A DNA stretch of 9,253 bases from Actinomycetota bacterium (GCA_016781225.1 JADDQT010000066.1:1-9253), one strand, 5' to 3'; shown: positions 1 to 7,189, numbered from the stretch's first letter. Translations and numbers: made by a program. Notes: generated by a model from the letters alone, not told the origin.

Positions 1-204
1 ACCGAGCGCCGGGCGTCCCGGCCGTGGGGCATGGCCGGCGGCGAGCCGGGCGCAAGCGGGGAGAACTGGCTGCTGCCCGGCGGGGATCAGAACCGGGCCG
101 AGCGGCTTCCGGACAAGTGCACGGTCCGGCTGAAGGCAGGTGACGTCCTGCGGATGCTGACTCCCGGCGGGGGTGGTTGGGGAGCAGCCGCGGACGCTCG
201 ATGA
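1..204 (+). CDS. hyuB: Hydantoinase B/oxoprolinase family protein, C-terminal end (5' partial)
   Basis: Frame 1 is open from the window edge to TGA at 202–204 and gives the last 67 residues. The segment PWGMAGGEPGASGENWLL, then a LPDKCTVRLKAGDVLRM stretch and the closing TPGGGGWG, is the characteristic end of HyuB/5-oxoprolinase B subunits: a Gly-rich loop, a beta strand ending in 'GD..R..TPGGGG(W/Y)G', then a short tail. Members of the family, with a HyuA partner, catalyse ATP-dependent opening of hydantoin or 5-oxoproline rings. The substrate cannot be told from this fragment, and HyuA would be outside the window. It converges on the large minus-strand gene, with only 41 bases between the two stops and no clear terminator there. 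Family call is fairly secure; specificity is unknown. Confidence 0.85.
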   Translation, partial: TERRASRPWGMAGGEPGASGENWLLPGGDQNRAERLPDKCTVRLKAGDVLRMLTPGGGGWGAAADAR

Positions 205-245
205 GCAGCGAGCCGCGCGATTTACGTCTGAGGCGTCTGCGGCGC

Positions 246-3200
246 TTATTCCCAGCCGAGGATCCTGGCGCGCCGTTCTTTCTGGCGGGCTTTCTCGGCT
301 TCGGCGGTGAACACCTCGACTCCGGCGCGCCCAACGCTGGCGATGGGCTCCTCGTCGGACTCGGCCATCCCAGCGAAGCGCTTTCGAAGTCCGTCGTAGT
401 GGTCAGACTCGTTGCCCATCCAGGTGCCCGCGCGCTCGATGAGCGCGACGTCAACCGGTGACGCACCGCGCGGATGAGCACTCGTGCGAGGTCCTGGATC
501 GGCGGTCGCGGTCCCAGCCCACCGACTGATAGGGCTTCGCGGGTCGTGATCAACCCGTCGTCGAGTGCGCCCGCGAGCCAGTTGGCGTCAGTGCCCACGA
601 TGTGGTCGAGGACCGCCCATCGGTGTTCGGATGTCGTCGCGAAGTTGGCCATAAGTTTCGACTTCGCTTCTGACGGAAGATGGCTGGCGGCGTCCAGCAG
701 CGGGATGGTCGCGCTCCCAATCCGCGAGCTCCCCTGCTCGGAATGCTGGGTTGCCTCGAGGAGACTGATGTAACGGTTCGGATGGCTCCTGGCGACAAAC
801 TCGAATAGAGCCTCCAAGTTGTAGTCGGCGATTCCGGGAACGTCGAAGATGGCTTCGAGGGCTTCGAGCCACTCTGCTTCGAGCGGGCCTGGAGTCCAGT
901 TCTCTATGCCGTGCAATTGGGACGCCATCGCGGCCGCGGTGGCGGCTCTGACGGCGGGTCCAGCCTCGACGAGGAGCTGTCGAAGCCGCTCGTCCCCTGG
1001 GTCGGCGAAGATCAAGTCTTCGATGGCGCCGTAGTCGTCCCCGGTAAGTAGCGGGAGCACGGCACTGATCTCGTCCGCGTCGGCGTGGCGGTCGCCGAGC
1101 ACGTTTCGCACCATCACCGGGCGCGCTGCCGGGACTCCCATAGTCCGCTCGATCAGCTCTGCTGTGAACCGCCGGCCGCGCCGGCGGTGTTCGGCGATGA
1201 AGCCGTCGGCGTCGGGGAACAGCCCCGCGTCAAGCGCCGCCTCGATCCACGGAACGAGGTCGGTGATGTTCAGCGCCACGGCGTCGACTGCCATCCGGAT
1301 ACGCGAGGGCCACAACCGCCCGGCGAGTGCGATTTCAGCGCGCAGGTCCACCAGCTTCTGGCACACCTCGGTCGGTTCCTGCGTATGCCAGCTGTACACG
1401 GCGCCAGCGACGGCGTCTTGTAGTTGTTGTTGCCTCTCCTCCCGGTTCTTCCGCACCTCGATCTCAGCGAAGAATGGCTCAAGTCCAGCGGGGAGCTCCA
1501 CATGGATATCAAGGCCGTGTTTCGACCCGAGGGCGTTCACTCGCGCGGCGATGCCCGGTCGCTCCGGGGCGAGAGCGGCAACATCGCGGAGCATCATCTC
1601 GCCGGCGAGCGCGGCAGCCGAGATGTGTTCCGCCGGATGTGGGTTTCCGAACGGTGCGTCGTGGCCCGCGCCGATGTGTAGCCATCGCTCGATTGCGTCG
1701 AGCACCCGTGCAAACGCGGTCGCTGGTGCCGAGGGCAGTCGGGTTCGCACGTTCGGCCACACTTCGGCGAGCACAAGATTGATCTGTATAGGGCTGGCAA
1801 CGGTACGGAATATGTTGATCCTCATTGGGTGGCCAGGGTCGCCGTAGGACCCTTCCCGGCTGATCGAGAGCGCCGCGGTGGCCGCCTCGGCGTAGGCGCC
1901 CCACGCCCGTGGCTCACCATCTTGGTCAACGAGCCATGAGCCGGCGGCGTCGATCAGGAAGACAGGCATCCGCGGGTCGAAAGCGAGTTCCGGATGGAAC
2001 GACGTGACGAGGTCTTGGAGCAGTCTGACAGGATGCCGTGGATGCGAGTTCGTCGGTCGATGGTCGACAGCGGCGGCGTCGAGCAGCATGTGGATGGCCT
2101 CTGGTAGTAGCCAGCGGGCGAAATCGCTGGCGAACTTGAGGTAGGGCTCGACCTGCCACCCCATTGTCTCGTCGAAACTCGCGATCTGCTCATCGAACTC
2201 TGGCCGGAAAAGGTCGAGGACCTGCTTGGCGTTGGTGGCGCTGAGCCGGCCGAAGCGGCCAGCCACGCGACGGCGGTCTTCGGCAGCGACGTTCTCGTCG
2301 GACATGACCCTCTCGAAGAACCGCGCGGCGGTTCCTCGCGCCTGAGTGACGTCGAGACGCACTGCGTCGATGGCGGCACATGTGAGCGAGCCGCGATGTG
2401 CAGGCCACCGGTCGAACAATCCCAGGATGTCGATTGCGGGGACGTCCTCTGCGAACAGACGCTCGGCGGCAAGCGCGTCGGCAAGCATCGGTGGACGGAC
2501 GCGGTAGGTTCGCACTTGTCCCTCCGGTGACCAGGTATTAGTCACGTCGACGAGGCCACTGCGAGAGGCAGATCGCATGACCGAAACGAGCGTTGCCTGA
2601 GAAATGCCAAGTTCGGCTGCCACCTGTTGGAGTTCGGCGTGGTCGACGCCGCCGAGAGCAGCGACCACGGCCAGCGCATCGGAGGAGTCGGCAATGCGGC
2701 GGCGGCGCAGGTAACGGTGGACGTGGCCGAGCAGAGCCTTCCCGGACAGCAGCGCACCCGGCTGCCGGGTGCTGAGTAGGACATCGGCAAGCGCTACCGC
2801 CCAACCCGGTCGGCCTTCAGCCTGGGCGAGGATCTCGCTTCGGGCGAGTAAGCCGCTGACGCCCATGCCTTGGATGATCTGGTCCATAAGCGCTCGTTCG
2901 AGCAGGTTGACTTCGACTCGGTCGGCATTCGGCAGGGCGTCGGAGACGGTCTCAGTCTCGTCGGGCCAGCAAACGGCGATGATTCGAAAATGAAGGTTGT
3001 CGGGCTCCTGACCTCGGCCGGTTCGGACCTGCCGGACGATGTCGAGGCGATCCCCGGCGTCATCAATGACAACGAGAGAGGGCTGAAGCAGGCGAAGATC
3101 GTCGAGGAGAACACCGATGGTCGCGTCGCGGTCGACGAAGACGGCATCATCGAGTTCGGCGAGCAGCCGACTCTTTCCGCATCCGGGTGAGCCCGACACC

Positions 3201-3766
3201 ACGACGTCGCTTGTGTCAGCGGTGAGCGCCGCGAGTTCATCGTTGCGTCCGACCAGCGGTATGCGGACCCAGGACGAGTCGGTGAGCTCGGCTGGTAGGC
3301 GAGCGACGGCGATGGGGTCGCTGGGGATGTCGAGCAGCCGTCGCCGCCATTCCCCGTTCTGGCGGAGGCGATGGGCGAAGAAGACGCGGTCATAGGAGGC
3401 AACGATGGTCGCCCCGTAGCTGCCGGCGGTCTTCTCAAGCCTGTCGCGGTCGCGGGCGGAGAGCACGGCCAGGTTGGCGAGAACAATCCTCTCCGCCCTC
3501 TGACCGTGGGTCGAGAGGCTCCGGAGGCTGCGCCGGAGGTTGTCCTGGACGCCCTTCAATTGCTTCGAGCGGGTGATAACCACCCGCGTGGACGATGAGC
3601 CGTCGGAGCTGGGGACGTCGGCATCGCGTCCCCAGTCGGTCCCACCGGCGATGGGAACAAGGCCCGGGTAGACGGCGCCAAGGACATCTTGCGCAAACCG
3701 CTCGAACTCCTCGGCCTTAAGGGTCTTGGTTTCGAGGGCGTAGTCGATCCGGTCGAGGAGATGCAC
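246..3766 (-). CDS. Large nSTAND-type NTPase with N-terminal restriction-endonuclease-like domain (candidate anti-phage defence), frameshifted near its 3' end
   Basis: One minus-strand frame runs without a stop from a TAG at 3773–3775 down past 460. The first start after that TAG is GTG at 3766, with AGGA-type sequence just upstream. Domain order: residues about 10–150 resemble a PD-(D/E)XK fold (FERFAQDVLG, then GGTDWGRDAD at 41–50, then strand VVITRSK at 62–68). A linker VGRNDEL is at 172–178. Walker A GSPGCGKS is at 192–199, Walker B LVVIDDA at 231–237, and a GxP-like motif EGRPGWA at 317–323. A winged-helix-like segment lies at about 370–425. The remaining ~740 residues are mostly helical-looking and probably form a repeat or sensor region. 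This architecture is that of STAND ATPases; relatives (Avs and similar) oligomerise on sensing phage proteins. The defence role is inferred. The natural end (...RARILGWE, TAA at 246–248) lies in another frame: one base appears to be missing near 460–475, and restoring it gives exactly 1,173 codons plus stop. Without it the frame runs off the window start, antisense to hyuB. No partner gene is visible. Confidence 0.8.
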
Positions 3767-3903
3767 GCGGTCCTAATCCTCGTTTTGCTGCCAGCCGGCG
3801 GTCACACGATGGCTGGACCGCGACATGACCGGTGTCCGCCCTGTCCGTCTGGTCGCAGGTGAGGAGTGACACTGGCTACTGATCGTGCCAGGGTGCGCGA
3901 TCT

Positions 3904-3939
3904 CTCATGGACAGTGCCATGGGTCGGCCGTGCCATGAG
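3904..3939. repeat. Cluster of short direct and inverted repeats upstream of the STAND gene
   Basis: GTGCCATG occurs twice (3914–3921 and 3930–3937), 16 bases apart. CTCATGG (3904–3910) and CCATGAG (3933–3939) form a 7-bp inverted repeat, and CATGG/CCATG (3906–3910/3917–3921) a nested one. The cluster lies about 140 bases upstream of the STAND gene start. I see no coding signal between 3776 and about 4006 on either strand and no convincing -35/-10 pair, so an operator role is only a possibility. Confidence 0.3.
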
Positions 3940-4006
3940 CTCAAACGATACGTCGGTTGCCGCCACCGCCGGCGGCGAGCTCAGATCCCCGGTGTCGGCC
4001 ACCCAT

Positions 4007-4209
4007 CTATTCACTACCTCGATGCGAGTTACGAACAACATTCTGTGAAGCACGACCATGCCGCAGCAGCGCAGGGCTGGCCACCTCGCCCGGCATCAGA
4101 TGGGAGCGGCGAGGGCATCGGAGGCCAGGAATGATTCGGCCCAAGTGCCGCCGAGGCCCGAGTCCACCAGCCCGGCGACCACCCTGGACGCATCGACGAC
4201 CAACGTCAA
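4007..4209 (-). pseudogene. vapC: PIN-domain (VapC/FitB-like) toxin remnant, frameshifted and truncated
   Basis: A TTG at 4209 overlaps the antitoxin stop (TTGA), the usual coupled arrangement of these operons. It opens with LTLVVDASRVVAGLVDSG, matching the first PIN strand with the catalytic Asp (VVDAS, residue 6). The frame stops at TGA 4096–4098 after 37 residues. In another frame the text continues as HLMPGEVASPALLR, which matches the second conserved acidic helix of PIN toxins (HLMPxEVAxxLLR). Adding one C (ATC to CATC) at about 4100 joins the two pieces exactly. After 'ALLR' (near 4065) the PIN similarity ends: no TAYDA-like motif and no final Asp, although the frame stays open to TAG at 4007–4009. 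An intact toxin would be ~130 residues. PIN toxins are Mg-dependent ribonucleases; this one lacks half of its active site and should be inactive. Confidence 0.7.
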
Positions 4210-4439
4210 CTGCGAGCTTCATCGCGGTGGGCCAAGATCCTCTCGGCAGGCAGCTCCCCACCGGTCCGCTGCTTTCGTTCATGGATGCGGGCCATCAGCT
4301 CACGCGCATCGGGGCGCCGCGCCAACTCCAACAGCTCGCTTCGAAGGTATTCCTGCAACGACCGCCCCGATCTTGCGGCCCTGGCCGCCAGCTCGTCGCG
4401 GACCTCGTCGGGGACGTCCCGGATCGTTATCGAAGCCAT
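4206..4439 (-). CDS. vapB: FitA/VapB-type ribbon-helix-helix antitoxin
   Basis: The 77-residue product begins MASITIRDVPDEVRDELAARA, a typical FitA-like ribbon-helix-helix N-terminus: beta strand SITIRDVP, then two helices ending in LQEYLRSELLELA. The acidic/basic tail (about 45–77) would normally wrap and block a PIN-domain toxin. Length and sequence are intact. The ATG at 4439 has no Shine–Dalgarno sequence before it, and a promoter-like pair ends just upstream, so the transcript may be leaderless. The stop overlaps the start of the toxin remnant. Such antitoxins repress their own operon, and a palindrome sits at the promoter. Since the toxin is broken, this is an orphan antitoxin that may only serve as a regulator or protect against a related toxin elsewhere. 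Confidence 0.88.
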   Translation of the reverse strand: MASITIRDVPDEVRDELAARAARSGRSLQEYLRSELLELARRPDARELMARIHERKQRTGGELPAERILAHRDEARS

Positions 4440-4442
4440 GCA

Positions 4443-4472
4443 TGCATTGTGCTGCGAACAGCACCAAATGCA
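4443..4472 (-). promoter_or_regulatory. Promoter/operator palindrome of the antitoxin gene
   Basis: On the plus strand TGCATT-GTGCTG (4443–4454) and CAGCAC-(CA)-AATGCA (4459–4472) form a 12-bp inverted repeat around CGAA, with a two-base bulge in one arm. On the minus strand TTGCAT (4473–4468) and CACAAT (4451–4446), 16 bases apart, resemble a -35/-10 pair, placing the transcription start at or next to the ATG at 4439. The palindrome thus covers the core promoter, as expected for autorepression by a ribbon-helix-helix antitoxin. Binding and promoter use are inferred. Confidence 0.5.
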
Positions 4473-4479
4473 ACGCCCC

Positions 4480-4665
4480 CTACGCTGGTCGGCTCTCGTT
4501 CTCCTGCTGCATGACAGCGCTGGAGTGCAGGCCAGAGGGTCCGGTGCGGGCGTTGGATACCAGCATGAGGCTGGCGGCGTCGGCCAGGAGGGTCAGCATC
4601 TGGGCGGAGCGCTTGGGCACGAGAAGATGATCGGCCGGGGTCCACGAGTGCTTGAGACCTTTTCG
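4480..4665 (-). CDS. Unrecognised short open frame, possibly a gene remnant
   Basis: The frame opens after a TGA at 4666–4668 and ends at TAG 4480–4482, just above the antitoxin promoter. The only plausible start inside it is GTG at 4620 (46 residues) and it has no ribosome binding site. The amino-acid text (HSWTPADHLLVPKRS, then AQMLTLLADAASLMLV, SNARTGPSGLHSS) looks protein-like and most third positions are G or C, so it may be the tail of a former gene whose 5' part was lost next to the FTR1 remnant. I do not recognise the family. It could equally be chance coding potential in high-GC DNA. Confidence 0.25.
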   Translation of the reverse strand, partial: RKGLKHSWTPADHLLVPKRSAQMLTLLADAASLMLVSNARTGPSGLHSSAVMQQENESRPA

Positions 4666-4678
4666 TCACCCTTCGTGG

Positions 4679-5082
4679 TCAATGTGGCACGCCGGCGGCG
4701 ACGGGCTCGGTCCGTGGCTGATCGGACCTGGCATCGGGCGCCGGCGGCCGCTGTCGAGGCTTGTGCAGGAAGAGGTAGGTCACGGGGACGAAGTAGCCGA
4801 TCCACGCCAGGACCTGCTCGAGGGAGGGACGGGGGTCCCATCCGAACAGGGCGGCAAGCATCTTGCCCACCTCGCGCTGCTGCGTGAGCCAGGTGGCGCC
4901 CGTGAGGTCATAGACATTGTCGGCCAGCGTTCCAGGAAGGTGACCGCCACCACCGCCCGGCTCGGGTTGGCCGTGAGCACCGCTTCGTCCACCTTCTGCT
5001 CCAGCTCGCCCTTGATGGCCCGAGCCTGGCGGCGCATCCAGAAGATCATCCACGTGAGCACGCCCGCAGCCGCGAGCGACCG
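4679..5082 (-). pseudogene. efeU: FTR1/EfeU-type iron permease remnant (N-terminus and middle missing)
   Basis: Two pieces in different frames match the FTR1 iron permease family. The first, 5082 to about 4933, reads LAAAGVLTWMIFWMRRQARA followed by IKGELEQKVDEAVL, the transmembrane helix and loop seen in the middle of FTR1 (LTwMiFWMrrq..iKgeLe.kvd.A). The second, about 4932 to TGA at 4679, reads VYDLTG, TQQREVGKMLAALFGWDPRP and SLEQVLAWIGYFVPVTYLF, the C-terminal signature (GklL.alfGydp.PsL.qvlay..Y). Intact members are ~270–280 residues with REGLE iron-binding motifs in the N-terminal and middle parts; none is present here. A TAA (5083–5085) directly precedes the first piece. Roughly 75 residues at the N-terminus and ~90 in the middle are lost, so transport is not possible. 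Confidence 0.75.
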
Positions 5083-5098
5083 TTAGACGAGCCTAACG
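5081..5098. promoter_or_regulatory. Palindrome between thiH and the FTR1 remnant (possible decayed iron box)
   Basis: CGTTAG (5081–5086) and CTAACG (5093–5098) are perfect inverted arms around ACGAGC. On the minus strand TTAGGCTCGTCTAAC agrees at 12 of 15 positions with the first 15 bases of the DtxR/IdeR iron-box consensus (TTAGGTTAGCCTAACCTAA), but the last four bases do not fit. Placement beside an iron permease remnant supports a former iron box. The alternative is a hairpin 3' of thiH; no T-run follows, so it is not a canonical terminator. Confidence 0.3.
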
Positions 5099-5135
5099 AG
5101 CATTCATCTGCAACCGGCCCGTGTTCGGGCGGCGG

Positions 5136-6293
5136 CTACGACCGCTGCCAGTCCTTCCACACCGGGTCGTAGCCGTTGGCCCGGACGAGGTCGGCCACCT
5201 CGGCGGGGGAGCGGTTGTCGGAGGTGCGGAACTGCGGCTCGGCGTCGCTCGGGTCGGCGTACCCGCCGGGCTCTGTGTGCGAGCCCGCCGAGAGGTGAGT
5301 GACGCCCAGGCCCAGCACGGCGTCGCGAAAGGCCGGCTCCTCGCGGGTGGACAGAACCAGGGCAACGTCGGGGAGGAGCAGCCGCAAGGCGCACAGCAGC
5401 TGCACGAACTGGCGGTCGTCGACCGGGTCCGAGGGCTCGAACCCGCCGGCGGCGGGGCGCAGGCGGGGGAGGGAGATCGACACCTCGCAGCGCCATGCCC
5501 GGCGTAACAGGGCGCGGGCGTGGGCGGCGACGGCGAGGGCTTCGGACCGCCAGTCGTGGTGCAGGCCCAGGAGGGCGCCCAGGCCGAGCCGGCGCATGCC
5601 CCCCTCGGCGCCCCGATCCAGGGCGGCCAGCCGCCAGTCGTAGTTGCGCTTCTTGCCCTTCAGGTGAACGCCGGCGTAGGTGCTCCGGTCGTAGGTCTCC
5701 TGGTAGACCACAAGACCCTCGCAACCGGCTTCGACCAGGCGGCGGTAGGTGTCGGTGTCCCACACCTGCACCTCCACCGAGATCGACGGGACCTCGGCGG
5801 CCAGCTCCCTCACGCACTCCACGAGGTAGTCCTTGCTCACGACCCGCGCGTGCTCGCCGGCCACCAGCAGGAGGTGGCGGAACCCGCGCCCGGTGAGCGA
5901 CCGGGCCTCGGCCAGCACCTCCTCCGGCGAGAGGGTGCGGCGGGCGATCTGGTTGGCGGCCGAGAAGCCGCAGTAGGTGCAGGTGCTCACGCACTCGCTG
6001 GACAGGTACAGAGGGGCGAAGAGGTGGATGGTGCGGCCGAAGCGGCGCACGGTGGTCCGGTGGGCGAGCTGGGCCAGGTCTTCGAGCCGGGCCGCGGCCG
6101 GTGGCGACAGGAGGGCGGCGAAGTCGCTCAGCGACCGGCGGGACGAGCGCAGCGCCCGCTCCACGTCGGCAGGAGTGGCGGCGTCCACCCGTGCCCGCAG
6201 GTCAGCCAGATCGGTGGAGAGGAGGTCCGCGGCCGCCGTGCCCTCGGGCACGCCATCCGGCCGAGACTCGAGGACGACCGGGGAGAGGGTCAC
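5136..6293 (-). CDS. thiH: 2-iminoacetate synthase ThiH (radical SAM tyrosine lyase)
   Basis: ThiH cleaves tyrosine with a 5'-deoxyadenosyl radical, giving dehydroglycine (2-iminoacetate) for the thiazole ring of thiamine, and p-cresol. The 385-residue product is close to the family's usual ~375. The [4Fe-4S] motif CVSTCTYC puts ligands at C101, C105 and C108. Further family marks are LLLVAGEHARVVSKDYL, YQETYDRSTYAGVH, PRLRPAAGGFEPS, STREEPAFRD, LSAGSHTEPGGY and the closing GYDPVWKDW. The chosen start is GTG at 6293, which overlaps the thiG stop as GTGA; a longer in-frame extension into thiG has no ThiH character. No Shine–Dalgarno is seen before it, so translation is probably coupled to thiG. 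The enzyme is oxygen-sensitive, whereas many actinobacteria use ThiO instead. Confidence 0.93.
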   Translation of the reverse strand: MTLSPVVLESRPDGVPEGTAAADLLSTDLADLRARVDAATPADVERALRSSRRSLSDFAALLSPPAAARLEDLAQLAHRTTVRRFGRTIHLFAPLYLSSECVSTCTYCGFSAANQIARRTLSPEEVLAEARSLTGRGFRHLLLVAGEHARVVSKDYLVECVRELAAEVPSISVEVQVWDTDTYRRLVEAGCEGLVVYQETYDRSTYAGVHLKGKKRNYDWRLAALDRGAEGGMRRLGLGALLGLHHDWRSEALAVAAHARALLRRAWRCEVSISLPRLRPAAGGFEPSDPVDDRQFVQLLCALRLLLPDVALVLSTREEPAFRDAVLGLGVTHLSAGSHTEPGGYADPSDAEPQFRTSDNRSPAEVADLVRANGYDPVWKDWQRS

Positions 6294-7093
6294 GAGGAGG
6301 ACAGGAAGCCCGTGAGGGGTGAGCTGGCCGATGCCGTCCGGCGCTCTGACGCCAACCCCGCCAGGAACCCCTTGCGGCCTGCCTCGACCGCCAGTGCGAA
6401 GGCCGCTCCCATGGCCGCCGGGTCCCTGGCGGTGCCGATGGCGGTGTTGACGAGCACGGCGTCGGCTCCCAGCTCCATGGCCTCGGCGGCCTGGCTCGGG
6501 GCGCCGATCCCGGCGTCCACCACCACGGGCACCAGCGACTGGTCCACGATGATCTCGATGGCGCCCTTGGTCCGCAGGCCCTGGTTGGAGCCGATCCACG
6601 AGCCGAGGGGCATCACCGTGGCGCAGCCCACCTCCTCGAGGCGCTTGCACAGCACGGGGTCGGCGTTCACGTAGGGCAGAACGGTGAAGCCCTCGGCGCA
6701 GAGGACCTCGGCCGCCTTCAGCGTCTCCACCGGGTCGGGCAGCAGGTAGCGGGGGTCGGGCGTGACCTCGAGCTTGATCCAGTCGGGAAGCTCGGCTGCC
6801 CGGGCGAGGCGGGCCAGGCGGATGGCCTCGTCGGCGTCGACGGCGCCGCTGGTGTTGGTGAGCAGCAGCACGCCGGCGGGGAGGCTGTCGAGGATGTCCT
6901 CCTCCGCGGTGGGGTCCACCCTGCGCAGCGCCACCGTCACCATCTCCGTGCCGCAGCTGGCGATGGTGTCGCTCAGCGAAGCGTTGGACGGGAACTTGCC
7001 GGTACCGAGGAACAGTCGGGAGCCGAACTCCCTGCCGCCTATGACGAGGGGGTCAGCGACCAGTGGGTCCTGAAGGATCGGGTCGACTGCCAT
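6290..7093 (-). CDS. thiG: Thiazole synthase ThiG
   Basis: ThiG assembles the thiazole phosphate of thiamine from 1-deoxy-xylulose-5-phosphate, iminoacetate and sulfur from ThiS thiocarboxylate. The 267-residue sequence shows the whole TIM barrel: LVIGGREFGSRLFLGTGKF (17–33), VTVALRR (52–58), LPNTSGA-equivalent LTNTSGA (78–84), the Schiff-base lysine K107 in WIKLEV, VLPYVNADP, CATVMPLGSWIGSNQG, VVVDAGIGAPSQAAEAMELGADAVLVNTAI and a phosphate-binding end. ATG at 7093 is preceded by GAGGAG (7101–7106) with a 7-base spacer. It is the first gene of a thiG–thiH operon under a probable TPP riboswitch. No thiS or thiF lies in this window, so the sulfur carrier must be encoded elsewhere. Confidence 0.96.
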   Translation of the reverse strand: MAVDPILQDPLVADPLVIGGREFGSRLFLGTGKFPSNASLSDTIASCGTEMVTVALRRVDPTAEEDILDSLPAGVLLLTNTSGAVDADEAIRLARLARAAELPDWIKLEVTPDPRYLLPDPVETLKAAEVLCAEGFTVLPYVNADPVLCKRLEEVGCATVMPLGSWIGSNQGLRTKGAIEIIVDQSLVPVVVDAGIGAPSQAAEAMELGADAVLVNTAIGTARDPAAMGAAFALAVEAGRKGFLAGLASERRTASASSPLTGFLSSS

Positions 7094-7096
7094 CGT

Positions 7097-7189
7097 GCGC
7101 CTCCTCGGCCCGCGTTGTCGGACCGGTCGCTCGGTGAGGGTCGCGAGCTGCTCTCGCCTCTCAGCCCGGATCGCCGAGCTCCCCTGCGC
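7097..7189 (-). promoter_or_regulatory. Probable TPP (THI-box) riboswitch in the thiG leader
   Basis: In the minus-strand leader AGGG...CCCT can form P2 and CTCGG/CCGGG can form P3. The invariant CTGAGA follows at 7164–7159, then a perfect small hairpin GCGAG-AGCAG-CTCGC, then ACCCT. The 3' half can form CGGTCCG/CGGGCCG (P5-like) and ends in GAGGAGG, which is also the thiG ribosome binding site. GCGC at 7186–7189 can pair with GCGC at 7097–7100 as P1. Position before a thiazole gene fits TPP control of translation. The usual ACCTGAT and GCGNAGGGA segments are not well matched, so the 3' half is divergent. Confidence 0.6.

Noticed and set aside
2794..3486. Minus-strand open frame of 230 codons inside the STAND gene
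   Set aside because: Ser/Pro/Thr/Arg-rich out-of-frame text; the neighbouring frame carries the Walker A and B motifs.
3802..4059. Minus-strand 85-codon frame between the STAND gene and the toxin remnant
   Set aside because: No recognisable family, no ribosome binding site, and it does not carry the missing C-terminal PIN motifs.
6294..6650. In-frame extension of thiH to an upstream ATG at 6650 (504 residues)
   Set aside because: The extra residues are Arg/Gly-rich, have no ThiH similarity and lie wholly inside thiG in another frame. The GTG at 6293 overlapping the thiG stop is the natural start.
5520..6674. Long plus-strand open frame (384 codons) opposite thiH and thiG
   Set aside because: It is the mirror of well-identified genes in high-GC DNA, with no recognisable domain.
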